From assembly GCF_900108855.1 (NCBI RefSeq), contig NZ_FNXY01000003.1, positions 558,001 to 622,000 on the forward strand: a stretch of DNA of 64,000 nucleotides, given 5' to 3'. This DNA comes from Dyadobacter koreensis (lineage in GTDB: Bacteria > Bacteroidota > Bacteroidia > Cytophagales > Spirosomataceae). A model generated the notes under the pieces. That model did no database searches and was not told the DNA's origin. It saw only the letters and a program-made list of their open reading frames with translations. A program made the translations under genes and the position numbers. Of the stretch, positions 35,366 to 44,934 are shown piece by piece (the stretch's first letter is position 1; every line of letters begins with the position of its first letter).

Positions 35366-36742
35366 ATGAAAAATATATTATTCGCAGTTCTCGCATTTAT
35401 AACATTTTCCGCTTCGGCGCAGGATAATTTCAAAGTGCCCAAATATGAAAAATTTAAGCTGAAAAATGGGCTTACAATTTATCTGATGGAGCAGCACGAG
35501 GTTCCGCTGATCAATGTTTCTGCTGTTTTCGATGCCGGATCAATTAATGACGGAGATCAGTATGGCCTTGCAAATCTTACTGCTGATGCGCTGGTTTTCG
35601 GAACGCAGAAATATACAAAATCTCAAATTGAAGAGATTACCGATTTTGTTGGCGCCGATTTATCTACATCTGCCGGTAAAGAAGGCGCGAGTATCCGTTC
35701 GTCTTTCGCTGTAAAAGATCAGGATAAATTATTCGATGTCTTACAGCAGGTGATCATGCATCCCGTTTTTGACGCGGCGGAATTTGACAAACACAAACAA
35801 CGCACATTATTGGAATTATCTCAGGCAAAGGAAAGCCCACGCAGCGTGATTGGCAATTATTTCAACAGCTTCATTTTCGACAAACATCCCTACGCAACAC
35901 CGACGACCGGCACAAAAGCAACCGTTGAAAAAACCTCTGCTCAAGACGTGAGGAAATTTTACGAGACTAACTATACATCAGGAAAAGGTGCGATTGCAGT
36001 AGTTGGCGATTTTAAAACAGCCGATATGAAAAAGCGGATTATATCTCTTTTTGGAAACTGGAAAACAGCAGAAGCCAGAATGATAAAGCGGGTGGTACCT
36101 GAACTGAATTTCGAAAAAAGCCGCGTACTGCTGGTTAATAAAGATGACGCACGGGAAACGACTTTCTTCATTGGAGGAAAAGGAATACCATACAGTTCTC
36201 CTGATTATATCCCGGTTTTGGTTATAAACACCGTTTTGGGTGGCCGCTTTACGTCCTGGCTCAATGATGCGCTCCGTGTTAATTCAGGGCTTACTTATGG
36301 AGCAGTCAGCCGTTTCAGCCGCTATAAAATGGCAGGAACTTTTGTAGTGAGCACATTTACAAAAAACTCCTCGACAATCCCTGCTATTGATATGGCTCTG
36401 AGCGTTCTTGACAGTTTACACAAAACAGGAATTGATGAATCTATTCTGAGATCTGCGAAATCATACGTAAAAGGTGACTTTCCGCCCAACTACGAGTCTT
36501 CCGGTGCGCTTGCAGGATTATTGACAGATATGTTTCTTTACAATTTTGATGAAAACTTCATTAATACTTTTCAGGCAAAAGTAGATGGTCTGACGACAGC
36601 TCAGGCCAAGAGTATCATCGAACAATATTTCCCGAAAGACAAGTTGCAATTTGTCCTGGTTGGTAAAGCTGCTGAAATAAAAGAACAGGTTAAAAAGTAT
36701 GGTGAGATAACGGAAAAGCAAATTAAAGCAGACGGTTATTGA
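35366..36742 (+). CDS. Exported M16B peptidase homologue, non-catalytic partner
   Basis: A 458-aa protein with a signal peptide (MKNILFAVLAFITFSASA). It has the M16 fold but the zinc motif is gone: where HxxEH should stand is GLANLTADALVFGTQKYTK. It keeps the partner-chain features, a glycine-rich loop (TVLGGRFTSWLNDALRVNSG) and the Arg/Tyr substrate-binding pair region (LTYGAVSRFSRYK). It lies 38 nt after the catalytic chain, so it is almost surely its obligate partner in the periplasm. Confidence 0.9.
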   Translation: MKNILFAVLAFITFSASAQDNFKVPKYEKFKLKNGLTIYLMEQHEVPLINVSAVFDAGSINDGDQYGLANLTADALVFGTQKYTKSQIEEITDFVGADLSTSAGKEGASIRSSFAVKDQDKLFDVLQQVIMHPVFDAAEFDKHKQRTLLELSQAKESPRSVIGNYFNSFIFDKHPYATPTTGTKATVEKTSAQDVRKFYETNYTSGKGAIAVVGDFKTADMKKRIISLFGNWKTAEARMIKRVVPELNFEKSRVLLVNKDDARETTFFIGGKGIPYSSPDYIPVLVINTVLGGRFTSWLNDALRVNSGLTYGAVSRFSRYKMAGTFVVSTFTKNSSTIPAIDMALSVLDSLHKTGIDESILRSAKSYVKGDFPPNYESSGALAGLLTDMFLYNFDENFINTFQAKVDGLTTAQAKSIIEQYFPKDKLQFVLVGKAAEIKEQVKKYGEITEKQIKADGY

Positions 36743-36822
36743 TTTTTATTCTGCTTTCGGCATTCGGCTTGCTCGATTTGCAAGTCTAGAAGCTGACAAC
36801 CGAAGTTTATTAATTTAAATAT

Positions 36823-36867
36823 CTCAGCTTTCGGAGAGCTCCTGAAAGCCGATCGCCGAAAGCTGAG
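36823..36867. terminator. Hairpin between convergent genes
   Basis: CTCAGCTTTCGG (36823-36834) and CCGAAAGCTGAG (36856-36867) form a perfect 12-bp stem with a 21-nt loop containing further CTGAAAGCCGATCG half-sites. No T run follows on either strand. It may be a repeat-derived 3' end structure rather than a classical terminator. Confidence 0.5.
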
Positions 36868-36878
36868 GTATCTTATGA

Positions 36879-38336
36879 TCAATTCCGATAATCAAGTGCC
36901 GGTTTCCGTTCTCCCAATAAGGCGTTGTATTTAAAATCCGCACCTCTTGCTTTCTGCCAATCTGTTTTTGCTTTTTCGATCAGCGCCGGATCTTTAAACA
37001 AGTCAATTGCTGTCAACGCCAATGTTTTAGAAGCGACCATCATTCCTTTTTTACCGATCTCTGTACCACCGGCGGCGACTGCCTGCCAGCTATGAGCGGG
37101 AGTTCCCGGAACCCAGGTCGCCGTAGCCAGGCCAACAGTTGGGACAGCCCAGCTCACATCTCCCACATCGGTTGAACCGCCCATACTCTCCAGTTTTGTC
37201 GAAAATGGAGCTACTTGTTCAGCATCCGTGTACTTAGGTTTTGTTTCTGTCGAAGCGGGAAGTGTGCTTATAATTTTCTCAGCAAAAGCGATTTCTTCTT
37301 GAGAATATTTTAATCCGCCAACTGCATCAAGATTTGTGTGCATGACTTTGGCAAGTGATTCGATCGGCAGGAGGTCGTAGGTACCGCCGATTATTTCCAC
37401 TTCCAGTTTGGTACCAGTTCCCATGGCTGCACCTTTTGCAGCTTCCATAATCCTGTCCCAAATCCCTCTTAATACATCACGGTTATGATGGCGCGCATAG
37501 TAGTAAACCTCTGCAAAAGCCGGAACCACATTAGGAGCTTCACCTCCGCGGGTGATCACATAATGGATTCGCGTATCCTGAGGAACATGCTCGCGCATCA
37601 TATTGACCATATAATCCATCGCTTCCACTCCGTCCAACCCAGACCGACCTCTCTCAGGCGCCCCTGCCGCGTGCGCGGAGACGCCGTGAAAACGGAACTT
37701 TGCAGAAATATTCGCCAACGCGGAAGCCGGATTTGCAGAATTCCGATCACCCGGATGCCAGTGCAAAACGACGTCGGAATCTTTGAAAACACCTTCGCGC
37801 ACCATATAAACTTTACCTGAACCTCCCTCTTCGGCAGGACAGCCCATTAGTTTAATTGTGCCCGTATTTCCATTTTGTTTAAGCCAGTCTTTAACAGCGA
37901 TTGCCGCCGCAACCGAACCTGTACCAAAAAGATGATGACCACAAGCGTGACCTGCTTTTTGTCCTGAAATAACTTTTTTTTCCGGAACCGCTTCCTGTGC
38001 CATTCCGGGCAGCGCGTCATATTCCGCCAGAATGCTGATTACCGGCTTTCCCTTACCGTACGTTGCGACAAATGCTGTCGGGATTCCGGCAACGCCCTCT
38101 TCCATTGTAAAGCCCTCTTTTTTCAGCTCGTTTATTAAAATAGCTGTACTTTTCACTTCCTTATAGCCTACCTCAGCAAAATCCCATATCTGTTTGGAGA
38201 CATCGCCATAATGATCTTTTTTCTTCTCCAGATTAGCGATAACTTCTTTTTTATCTTTGGAAAGTACCGCTTGCGCAGTAGTCTGCAAGGCACAAAGGCT
38301 CAGCAGTGCAAAAAATCCGATCGTATTTTTATTCAT
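36879..38336 (-). CDS. Exported M20 amidohydrolase (AbgB-like)
   Basis: Start chosen at ATG 38336, giving signal peptide MNKNTIGFFALLSLCALQTT (cut near AQA); the upstream in-frame extension lacks one. The 485-aa product has the M20 metal site: AEYDALPG, GHACGHH, CPAEEGGSGK and the dimerisation-domain stretch FHGVSAHAAGAPERGRSGLD. AbgB-type members hydrolyse p-aminobenzoyl-glutamate; relatives cut other N-acyl amino acids. Being periplasmic and last in a susC-susD operon, it probably releases an amino acid from an imported N-acyl or peptide substrate. Exact substrate unknown. Confidence 0.88.
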   Translation of the reverse strand: MNKNTIGFFALLSLCALQTTAQAVLSKDKKEVIANLEKKKDHYGDVSKQIWDFAEVGYKEVKSTAILINELKKEGFTMEEGVAGIPTAFVATYGKGKPVISILAEYDALPGMAQEAVPEKKVISGQKAGHACGHHLFGTGSVAAAIAVKDWLKQNGNTGTIKLMGCPAEEGGSGKVYMVREGVFKDSDVVLHWHPGDRNSANPASALANISAKFRFHGVSAHAAGAPERGRSGLDGVEAMDYMVNMMREHVPQDTRIHYVITRGGEAPNVVPAFAEVYYYARHHNRDVLRGIWDRIMEAAKGAAMGTGTKLEVEIIGGTYDLLPIESLAKVMHTNLDAVGGLKYSQEEIAFAEKIISTLPASTETKPKYTDAEQVAPFSTKLESMGGSTDVGDVSWAVPTVGLATATWVPGTPAHSWQAVAAGGTEIGKKGMMVASKTLALTAIDLFKDPALIEKAKTDWQKARGADFKYNALLGERKPALDYRN

Positions 38337-38448
38337 ATGTAACAGTTTTGGTTCAGATAAAACAATGGCATTGTAAATGAGACAGGAAGGCAGTTTCCCG
38401 CCTTCCTGCAATTTCGTAAAATGAAATATCTTACTCTTTATTTCAGAA

Positions 38449-40128
38449 TTAAAAATTCGGATTCATCGTTGCCGCTCCCGTCGAAGGATTCAACACGGAT
38501 TCATCAGCCGGAACATCCCAATAATCCAGGAAATTATAATTGATCGTCGCATTTTTATTAACCACTCCCGCGGATGTCACAACCGTATTTCCATAACTTC
38601 CGCCACCGTTTGTTATGTCGTAGGTTCTTCCCCATCTTCTGTTGTCATAAAAAGATAATCCGCGGTAAATCAACGCAACTCTTCTTTCTTTAACAAGCTC
38701 CGTCATTGCTCCTGCAAGTGTTAAACCCGTTCCTGCAACGGGAGCCAGTCCCGCTCCGAGATAAGTCCTAACCAAGTCAATCTGCCCAAGCCCTACTGCG
38801 ATATTGCCCAGACGGATGTTTGCCTCAGCCATCATAAGTGTGTTTTCTTCATAACTTCCGGCAATATAAAGTTCATAAGCACCAACTGATTTACTTCCGT
38901 AAACATATACCCCGGCCGCACCGGCACCACCGTCAATGATGTTATAACGTGTCGTGAAAATAAAGTTGTTTTTGTATGTTGTTGCAGTACTGAAATTATT
39001 CGTAAAACGCTTATCATCGGCTTTAAAATTCTGAACAAACCGCTCGCTGATCTTGAATGTCGAACTGGTATTCACACCCGTTGTCAAAGAAGCTGCCGTT
39101 CCGCCGGTTGCCGAAAAGAAATAATTGTTTGCCGTACTTCTTCCGGTGAAAACAACATCACCCTTTTGAATTCCTTTTGAACTAAGCGTTAAAACAGTAT
39201 TCCAGTCCGCGGCTGTCATAACAGACGTGGAAGATTTCGTGATTGTTGCTGCCGGATTCCCGTTGACAAAAGGCGATAATTTGTTGACCAAAAGATTACG
39301 CGCAAGCATGGTATTGATATTTCTGATCCACATTTCCTTTGTTGGCACTCCACCGTTTCCAACCTGGGTGAATTCCGGGATCAGTTTACCCAAAATCGCT
39401 TCATAATCGCCTTCGCTTGTAATGCCGCTGATCGTCGTCGCCGCCAGATTATAATACTCATCCGACTTGGCCAAAATAGCATCGTGAAGTACATAATTAC
39501 TACTTTTCGCGCCGACTTCGTCCAATATCAATCCGGAATAATACATCGATCCGATCGATCCGTAAGCATAACCTTTCCACCAGTAACACCAGGCTTTAAC
39601 CGTAGCAATTTTCGACGCCGCGTCCCCTGAAAACGGAATATTGTCAACGAGGCTTAAAACAGTATTGCAGGCGTTATTCATTGCATACATATTCAGCCAC
39701 TGATAATACGTCGCATTATTTCCTGCACCGGTTGCAGCACGCGTGTTGTAAGTTCTGAGAATACTGATGGACGGCGCCTTGTTTGTTTCTTTCGTACCAT
39801 CGTCAAAAATTACATAATCCGGAACTCCGATTGTAGCAACCTGATTATTGGAAGCATCGGCAGAAACATTGTCAGCAAGAAGTTCATTATACCCCCATGG
39901 AAGCGAAAAATAACTATTTCCCAACCAGTCGTCGCCTTCTTGGAAACCGTTGATATAAACACCCCCTTGCGCCAGAGAAATTAATCCCGTTTCTGTATTT
40001 ACGTTCGCATCGATCGTAGGGGCATTGGGATTTCCAACGTCCAGCTTGTCTTTACAACCAAAGTTCATAAGAACCAGAGAGGCTGTAAAAACTGTTTGAA
40101 TCAATATATTTTTATTGCTGATTTTCAT
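38449..40128 (-). CDS. SusD/RagB-family outer-membrane nutrient-binding lipoprotein
   Basis: A 559-aa lipoprotein (lipobox LVLMNFGC, Cys25) of the SusD/RagB group, which forms the lid on the SusC channel at the cell surface. The mature N-terminus KDKLDVGNPNAPT, TPR-like helices (WCYWWKGYAYGSIGSMYYSG, MMAEANIRLG) and the terminal LVKERRVALIYRGLSFYDNRRWG are typical. It lies 87 nt after the paired SusC gene. The cargo may be a peptide or N-acyl compound rather than a glycan, because the associated enzyme is an M20 amidohydrolase and no glycosidase is present. Confidence 0.93.
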   Translation of the reverse strand: MKISNKNILIQTVFTASLVLMNFGCKDKLDVGNPNAPTIDANVNTETGLISLAQGGVYINGFQEGDDWLGNSYFSLPWGYNELLADNVSADASNNQVATIGVPDYVIFDDGTKETNKAPSISILRTYNTRAATGAGNNATYYQWLNMYAMNNACNTVLSLVDNIPFSGDAASKIATVKAWCYWWKGYAYGSIGSMYYSGLILDEVGAKSSNYVLHDAILAKSDEYYNLAATTISGITSEGDYEAILGKLIPEFTQVGNGGVPTKEMWIRNINTMLARNLLVNKLSPFVNGNPAATITKSSTSVMTAADWNTVLTLSSKGIQKGDVVFTGRSTANNYFFSATGGTAASLTTGVNTSSTFKISERFVQNFKADDKRFTNNFSTATTYKNNFIFTTRYNIIDGGAGAAGVYVYGSKSVGAYELYIAGSYEENTLMMAEANIRLGNIAVGLGQIDLVRTYLGAGLAPVAGTGLTLAGAMTELVKERRVALIYRGLSFYDNRRWGRTYDITNGGGSYGNTVVTSAGVVNKNATINYNFLDYWDVPADESVLNPSTGAATMNPNF

Positions 40129-40215
40129 ATTTTGAAATTTTATTGTTTACAAAAAGAGGGAAGTTGTCTTTATCTGACCTCTGATTTAGTATCAAATAAC
40201 TAGCCGTCAGACTAA

Positions 40216-43200
40216 CTAAAATCCAATATTCAACCCAACCTGATAAGATTTTGTATTCGGTAAAGTACTGTGATCCACGCCTCTGTCAAAAGACGAGTTT
40301 GGAGAACCAGAACTAACCTCAGGATCATACCCTGTGTACTTCGTAAACGTCAGGATATTTCTTCCTGTGAACACCAGCTGACATCTGCTCAAACGTGGAA
40401 TATTTATCAGTTTAGCCAAATCGAAACCCAGAGAAACATTTCGTAAACGCATGAAAGAAGCATCTTCGAGATAATAATCTTTGGTCGCGTTGTTTCCGGC
40501 ACCACTTGGACTTCCCCAAAGTGCATAATAAGCACTGCCATAGTATGAAGAAAATGCACCCGTTTTCCCATCGATCGTAACCGGTGTCTCAAAATCGCCA
40601 TGGATACCATCACGATACATCCATTCTTTTGTCTGATTGTACAAATGGCTTTTGTAAACCCAGTCAAACTGGAAATTTAAGGTCAGAAAATCCTTGAAAT
40701 TAAAATTGTTGATGAACGAAGCGTTGAACTTCGGATTGGGGTTTGCCAGCGGATATGTTTCATCCGTGAACTGAATTTGATAATCTGCTTTTCTTACCAC
40801 ACGACCATCCACCAACTCATAAAGGCCTTCATTCCCTTCGCTGATATACCGTTCTCCGTTTTTACGTGTAAAATCAAGACTTGGTAAAGCTTTATAACCA
40901 AAAATCTGACCTATTTGCTGTCCACCCGTCAATACCAGCGAAGTTGAGCCCGCATTGGAAGTCAGGATAATATCCGCACCGCCTTCCACAGCATCAATTT
41001 TTGATACCTGATGGCCGAAGTTTGTCGTAAAATCCCACTTAAAATTTTTTGAACTGTAAACCGGAAGATTTAACGAAAACTGAACCCCGTTCGAAGACAT
41101 ATCGATCGCGTTGGTCAGCTGCCCCGTTGAACCGTTTGAAGGCGCCACACTCACAGTGTAGATCACATTGGCACTTTTACGTTTCCAGTAGGTGAATGAA
41201 CCGTTGATATCATTAAACCAGGAACCGCTTTGATTTGTATTAATCGTAAAATCCGTACCGACTTCAAATTCTTTCGACACTTCAACCTGAAGGTCTGCAT
41301 TATTTGTAGTCGTCGGAATTGTGTACACCAACGCATCACCAAGATTTTGCTGGCCCAAAACCGGATATCTGTCAAAAGCACCAGGCTGAATACCTGCTTC
41401 TCCATAAGCCGCTCTCAATTTAAAATATGGAACTGCATCTGTTAAAGTAGAATTTTTCAGGATCGAAAATGGCAGGATATGGCCGTCAAAGTGGGGAAAA
41501 GTAAACGGTTTGGATCCTCCGCCAAATGCTGACGACCAGTCGCTTCTGAAACCTGCCGTAATCCCACCATAATCGCCAAAGTCAATTTTCTGATTGATCA
41601 GATACCCATACGTTACAAACGGCTCCTTGTAATCCCGGCTAACAGCCTGAGACGATGTTGAAGAAATATTCGTTGGCGGAGCCAAAGAAAGTCCGACACC
41701 GTAGGTATCATATTCTTTATACATCTTGTTACGATAGTCAAAAGAGACCTGCGTACTTGTTTGAATAGGCAATTTAATATTGAAATCTTTCTCAAAATCT
41801 GTTCTGATATAGGCCGTAGCCAGGAAATTCTGGAAGGTTGTGCTATACTGCCAATCTACAATTTCACCATTAAAGTCTGGTGCAAAAGTGCTTACGTAAT
41901 TATCGTAATAAATTGAGTTTAAATTCTCTGACTGGTTTTTATAAGTCCATCTGGAATTTTCCGTCCGGTAGTTGATGCCATATTTTGCGTTAAGTTCAAG
42001 AAATTTATTGACGGTATAATTCGCATCAAAATTCTGAATGACATCGATTTTATGATCAATGCTGCTTGCATACTGCTGACGGTAATACGGATTACCCGCA
42101 TTGATACTCAAAAAATCAGCGGTCTGATAACCAGGATAATTCCCATCTGACATTTTTGCTGTCAGGTCAAAGAATGGCGACGTATTAAGAAAGGAAAAAA
42201 CTCCACTGTTCGTGCCAAGCGTATTCCCTTTCCCATAATTCTCCCCACCCGCGGCACCCAAACCAGGAACCAGGTCATTTTTGGTATATACCAATTGCGT
42301 CGTTGATCTGATCTTGAAACCTTTGAACAATTCAGTCCCCAGGTTGACAGTTAAATTGCTTCTGTCAACCGAGCCGTTTTTCATAACCGGGCTAACGGTA
42401 TGGTTATTCGCAGCAGCGATTGAAAAATCACTTTTATCGGATCCACCCGAAATACTCAAACTGTTGTTGAAAGTACTTCCTGTTTTAAAAACCTGTTTGA
42501 AGTGATCATAGTATTTTAAATTGGCATTGTAAGGTTTATTTGCAATGTTTTGACTGTTTAAAAGAGCAAGACGAGCCGCACCACCGTAGGTATAGGAAAT
42601 ACCTTCAATTGACCCAACTTCATTATAGGTCAGAATATTCCCCTGTGCATCAACAATATTATTATTTGCATCAGTCAGATAAGGATGCAGTCTCGCTTTA
42701 TGGACATCACCATTATTAAGGAAAGTATTAGCGGAATAACTTGTTGAATAATTGATCGCAAGCGCACCTTTTTTCCCTTTTTTGGTAAAAATCTGGATTA
42801 CCCCGTTCGCTCCCTGAGCACCATATATAGCAGCAGAAGCCGCGCCTTGGACGACTTCCACGCGTTCTACATTACTCAAATCCAGCGAGTTAATATCCGT
42901 GGAAGCAATTTGCACGCCATCAACCATAATCAATGGCTTCGTTCCTCCCTGTACCGTATTGATACCACGCAGAACTATGTTGACCGGGTCGCCCGGATTA
43001 CCACTGACGGATGAAATCTGCGCTCCCGGAATTTTACCGATAAGTGCCTGGTCGATAGAGGCAGTTGGCGTTTGAGGCAGATTTTTACCTGAAACACTTT
43101 CCACAGCAATCCCTAGTTTTGCTTTGCTTGTTGCAACGCCACTACCAGTAACGACAATTTCGCTTAACATGCGTGCGTCAGAAACCAGTTTTACGTCAAT

Positions 43201-43470
43201 AACTGAAGAGCTGCCCAGTGTTACTTCCTGAGGAAGCATACCAACAAAACTAAAAACAAGTTTTCCCTTGCTCGGAGCGGTGATTTTATAAGTTCCGTCC
43301 ATGTCCGTGGTCGTACCGACATTTGTTCCGCCAACGAGGATGTTCACACCAGGGAGTGGCGACTCATCATCGGCAGATGTTACAACACCGGTCACTTGCC
43401 TGTCCTGGGCCCATAGCAATGATGAGCAAGAGCATGCGCATAGCATGCTCAGGAGTAAAATTTTCTTCAT
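40216..43470 (-). CDS. SusC/RagA-family TonB-linked outer-membrane transporter
   Basis: A 1084-aa TonB-dependent transporter. Order of parts: signal peptide (ending SSLLWA-Q), CarboxypepD_reg domain (about 23-110, VTGVVTSADDESPLPGVNIL), plug with the SusC signature (about 115-235; RGINTVQGGTKPLIMVDGVQ, NVERVEVVQGAASAAIYGAQ) and the 22-strand barrel ending in GLNIGF. It starts the operon susC-susD-M20. No ECF sigma/anti-sigma or hybrid two-component regulator is adjacent. Confidence 0.95.
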   Translation of the reverse strand: MKKILLLSMLCACSCSSLLWAQDRQVTGVVTSADDESPLPGVNILVGGTNVGTTTDMDGTYKITAPSKGKLVFSFVGMLPQEVTLGSSSVIDVKLVSDARMLSEIVVTGSGVATSKAKLGIAVESVSGKNLPQTPTASIDQALIGKIPGAQISSVSGNPGDPVNIVLRGINTVQGGTKPLIMVDGVQIASTDINSLDLSNVERVEVVQGAASAAIYGAQGANGVIQIFTKKGKKGALAINYSTSYSANTFLNNGDVHKARLHPYLTDANNNIVDAQGNILTYNEVGSIEGISYTYGGAARLALLNSQNIANKPYNANLKYYDHFKQVFKTGSTFNNSLSISGGSDKSDFSIAAANNHTVSPVMKNGSVDRSNLTVNLGTELFKGFKIRSTTQLVYTKNDLVPGLGAAGGENYGKGNTLGTNSGVFSFLNTSPFFDLTAKMSDGNYPGYQTADFLSINAGNPYYRQQYASSIDHKIDVIQNFDANYTVNKFLELNAKYGINYRTENSRWTYKNQSENLNSIYYDNYVSTFAPDFNGEIVDWQYSTTFQNFLATAYIRTDFEKDFNIKLPIQTSTQVSFDYRNKMYKEYDTYGVGLSLAPPTNISSTSSQAVSRDYKEPFVTYGYLINQKIDFGDYGGITAGFRSDWSSAFGGGSKPFTFPHFDGHILPFSILKNSTLTDAVPYFKLRAAYGEAGIQPGAFDRYPVLGQQNLGDALVYTIPTTTNNADLQVEVSKEFEVGTDFTINTNQSGSWFNDINGSFTYWKRKSANVIYTVSVAPSNGSTGQLTNAIDMSSNGVQFSLNLPVYSSKNFKWDFTTNFGHQVSKIDAVEGGADIILTSNAGSTSLVLTGGQQIGQIFGYKALPSLDFTRKNGERYISEGNEGLYELVDGRVVRKADYQIQFTDETYPLANPNPKFNASFINNFNFKDFLTLNFQFDWVYKSHLYNQTKEWMYRDGIHGDFETPVTIDGKTGAFSSYYGSAYYALWGSPSGAGNNATKDYYLEDASFMRLRNVSLGFDLAKLINIPRLSRCQLVFTGRNILTFTKYTGYDPEVSSGSPNSSFDRGVDHSTLPNTKSYQVGLNIGF

Positions 43471-43985
43471 TCAAAATAATTAGTTAGGTAGAAATGTTAC
43501 TGTACTTTGGGACTCAATTTATACAAAGAATTAAACAATACAAATTTCTTAAAATTTTTAATTAAGCCATATTTAATTTGCCTTAACACGGTTATTTACA
43601 ATATTTTAATAGCCAAATTAAGCAATATACCTTCTATCCTATTTTATATTTCCGAATTGATATACAACACGTCCAGCCGTCTTTCTTATATTCAATTAAT
43701 TATCGTCAATCCACAATTCTCAGAAGATTAAAATTTTACATCGTTCGAATTTTTTTTCATAGGAACGATAAATTATTCTACAAATCGTCGATTGATAAAC
43801 CGATTTAGGAGACAAAATTTCTAAGAATTAAACACCTGTGCATCACTTCAGGACCACACAGAACAAACTGATCAGGCAAATACCCATTGTCTCATTATTT
43901 GGCAAAGCAGTAATTTCAAGTCGGAAAATACTTTTAATACGCAGTACAGAATTCGTAACCATTGATCTGCTTAGCTATTAACCAT
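43471..43985. other. AT-rich divergent intergenic region susC / TIM-barrel gene
   Basis: About 515 nt, very AT-rich at 43540-43760. No credible gene and no full promoter match was found. Small frames here have low-complexity composition. Confidence 0.4.
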
Positions 43986-44849
43986 ATGCTTAAAATCTCC
44001 CATTTTTCTAAAATCATAATCGCCGCAGCACTTTTCCAGGGAAGTGTCTACGCGCAGTCAGGAAAACCCCTGTATACCAAACCGATCGGTGCGCAGGCAT
44101 ATACTTTCCGTTCAAGTTTCCCAAAAGGTATTGAAGCCACGCTCGACTCCATCCAGGCCTTTGGTATAACAGAGCTCGAAGGCGGACCACAAAAAGGAAT
44201 GACGACGGAGGAATTGAGAAAGCAACTAGACAAAAGAAATATTAAAATGCCATCAATCGGGGCAGGCTATGAATCTTTGGTAAATAATCCTCAGGAAACG
44301 ATCGACAATGCAAAAATCCTTGGTGCCAACTTTGTGATGGTCGCCTGGATTCCTCATGAAAAAGGTAATTTCAATCTTGAAACTGCCAAAAAAGCAGTCG
44401 CTGATTTTAATAAAGCAGGAAAGATTTTGAAAGAAAACGGTATCACACTTTGTTATCACAATCATGGCTACGAATTTGTACCGTACGAAGACGGAACATT
44501 ATTCGATTACATCGTCAAAAATACAAATCCCGAATACGTTTCTTTTGAGATGGATGTGTTGTGGACAGCCTTTCCTGGCCAGGATCCGGTAAAATTGCTG
44601 AATAAATATGGGAATCGATGGAAATTGATGCACCTGAAAGATTTAAGAAAAGGAGTTAAAGGAGATTTATCTGGCGGAACGCCCGTTGAGAATGATGTCG
44701 CACTTGGAACAGGCCAAATTGATATCCCGGGTGTATTAAGGGCCGCAAAAAAAGCAGGCATCAAACATTATTTCATAGAAGATGAAAGTCCGTCATTCAT
44801 GAAACAAGTTCCACAAACCATCGCTTACATCAAAAGCCTGAAGGAATAA
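43986..44849 (+). CDS. Exported TIM-barrel sugar isomerase/epimerase-like protein
   Basis: From ATG 43986 the 287-aa product begins with a signal peptide (MLKISHFSKIIIAAALFQGS, cut near VYAQ-S). An upstream in-frame ATG (43962) is less likely. The barrel has the AP-endonuclease-2-like pattern: PIGAQAYTFRSSFPKG, GITLCYHNHGYEFVP (His-Asn-His), VSFEMDVLWTAFPGQDP, WKLMHLKDLRKGVKG and a terminal Glu, YFIEDESP. Such exported members are frequent in Bacteroidota; the periplasmic location suggests an unphosphorylated substrate despite the family name. Confidence 0.83.
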   Translation: MLKISHFSKIIIAAALFQGSVYAQSGKPLYTKPIGAQAYTFRSSFPKGIEATLDSIQAFGITELEGGPQKGMTTEELRKQLDKRNIKMPSIGAGYESLVNNPQETIDNAKILGANFVMVAWIPHEKGNFNLETAKKAVADFNKAGKILKENGITLCYHNHGYEFVPYEDGTLFDYIVKNTNPEYVSFEMDVLWTAFPGQDPVKLLNKYGNRWKLMHLKDLRKGVKGDLSGGTPVENDVALGTGQIDIPGVLRAAKKAGIKHYFIEDESPSFMKQVPQTIAYIKSLKE

Positions 44850-44855
44850 TAATTA

Positions 44856-44934
44856 CTACCACCTAAGACATATAGGAAGAGCTAAATAATTGAAGAAAAA
44901 ACTTAGGTAAAACTAAATATGCCTTAGGTGGTAG
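44856..44934. repeat. Palindromic element with 12-bp perfect termini
   Basis: CTACCACCTAAG (44856-44867) and CTTAGGTGGTAG (44923-44934) are perfect inverted repeats; the pairing extends inwards (ACATA/TATGC) with one mismatch. A third CTTAGGT lies inside at 44902-44908. No T run follows, so it is more like a small mobile or REP-type palindrome than a terminator. It lies 7 nt after the stop codon. Confidence 0.55.

Noticed and set aside
43507..43731. 74-codon frame upstream of susC
   Set aside because: Composition reflects AT-rich non-coding DNA (Ile/Leu/Asn/Ser runs), without motif support.
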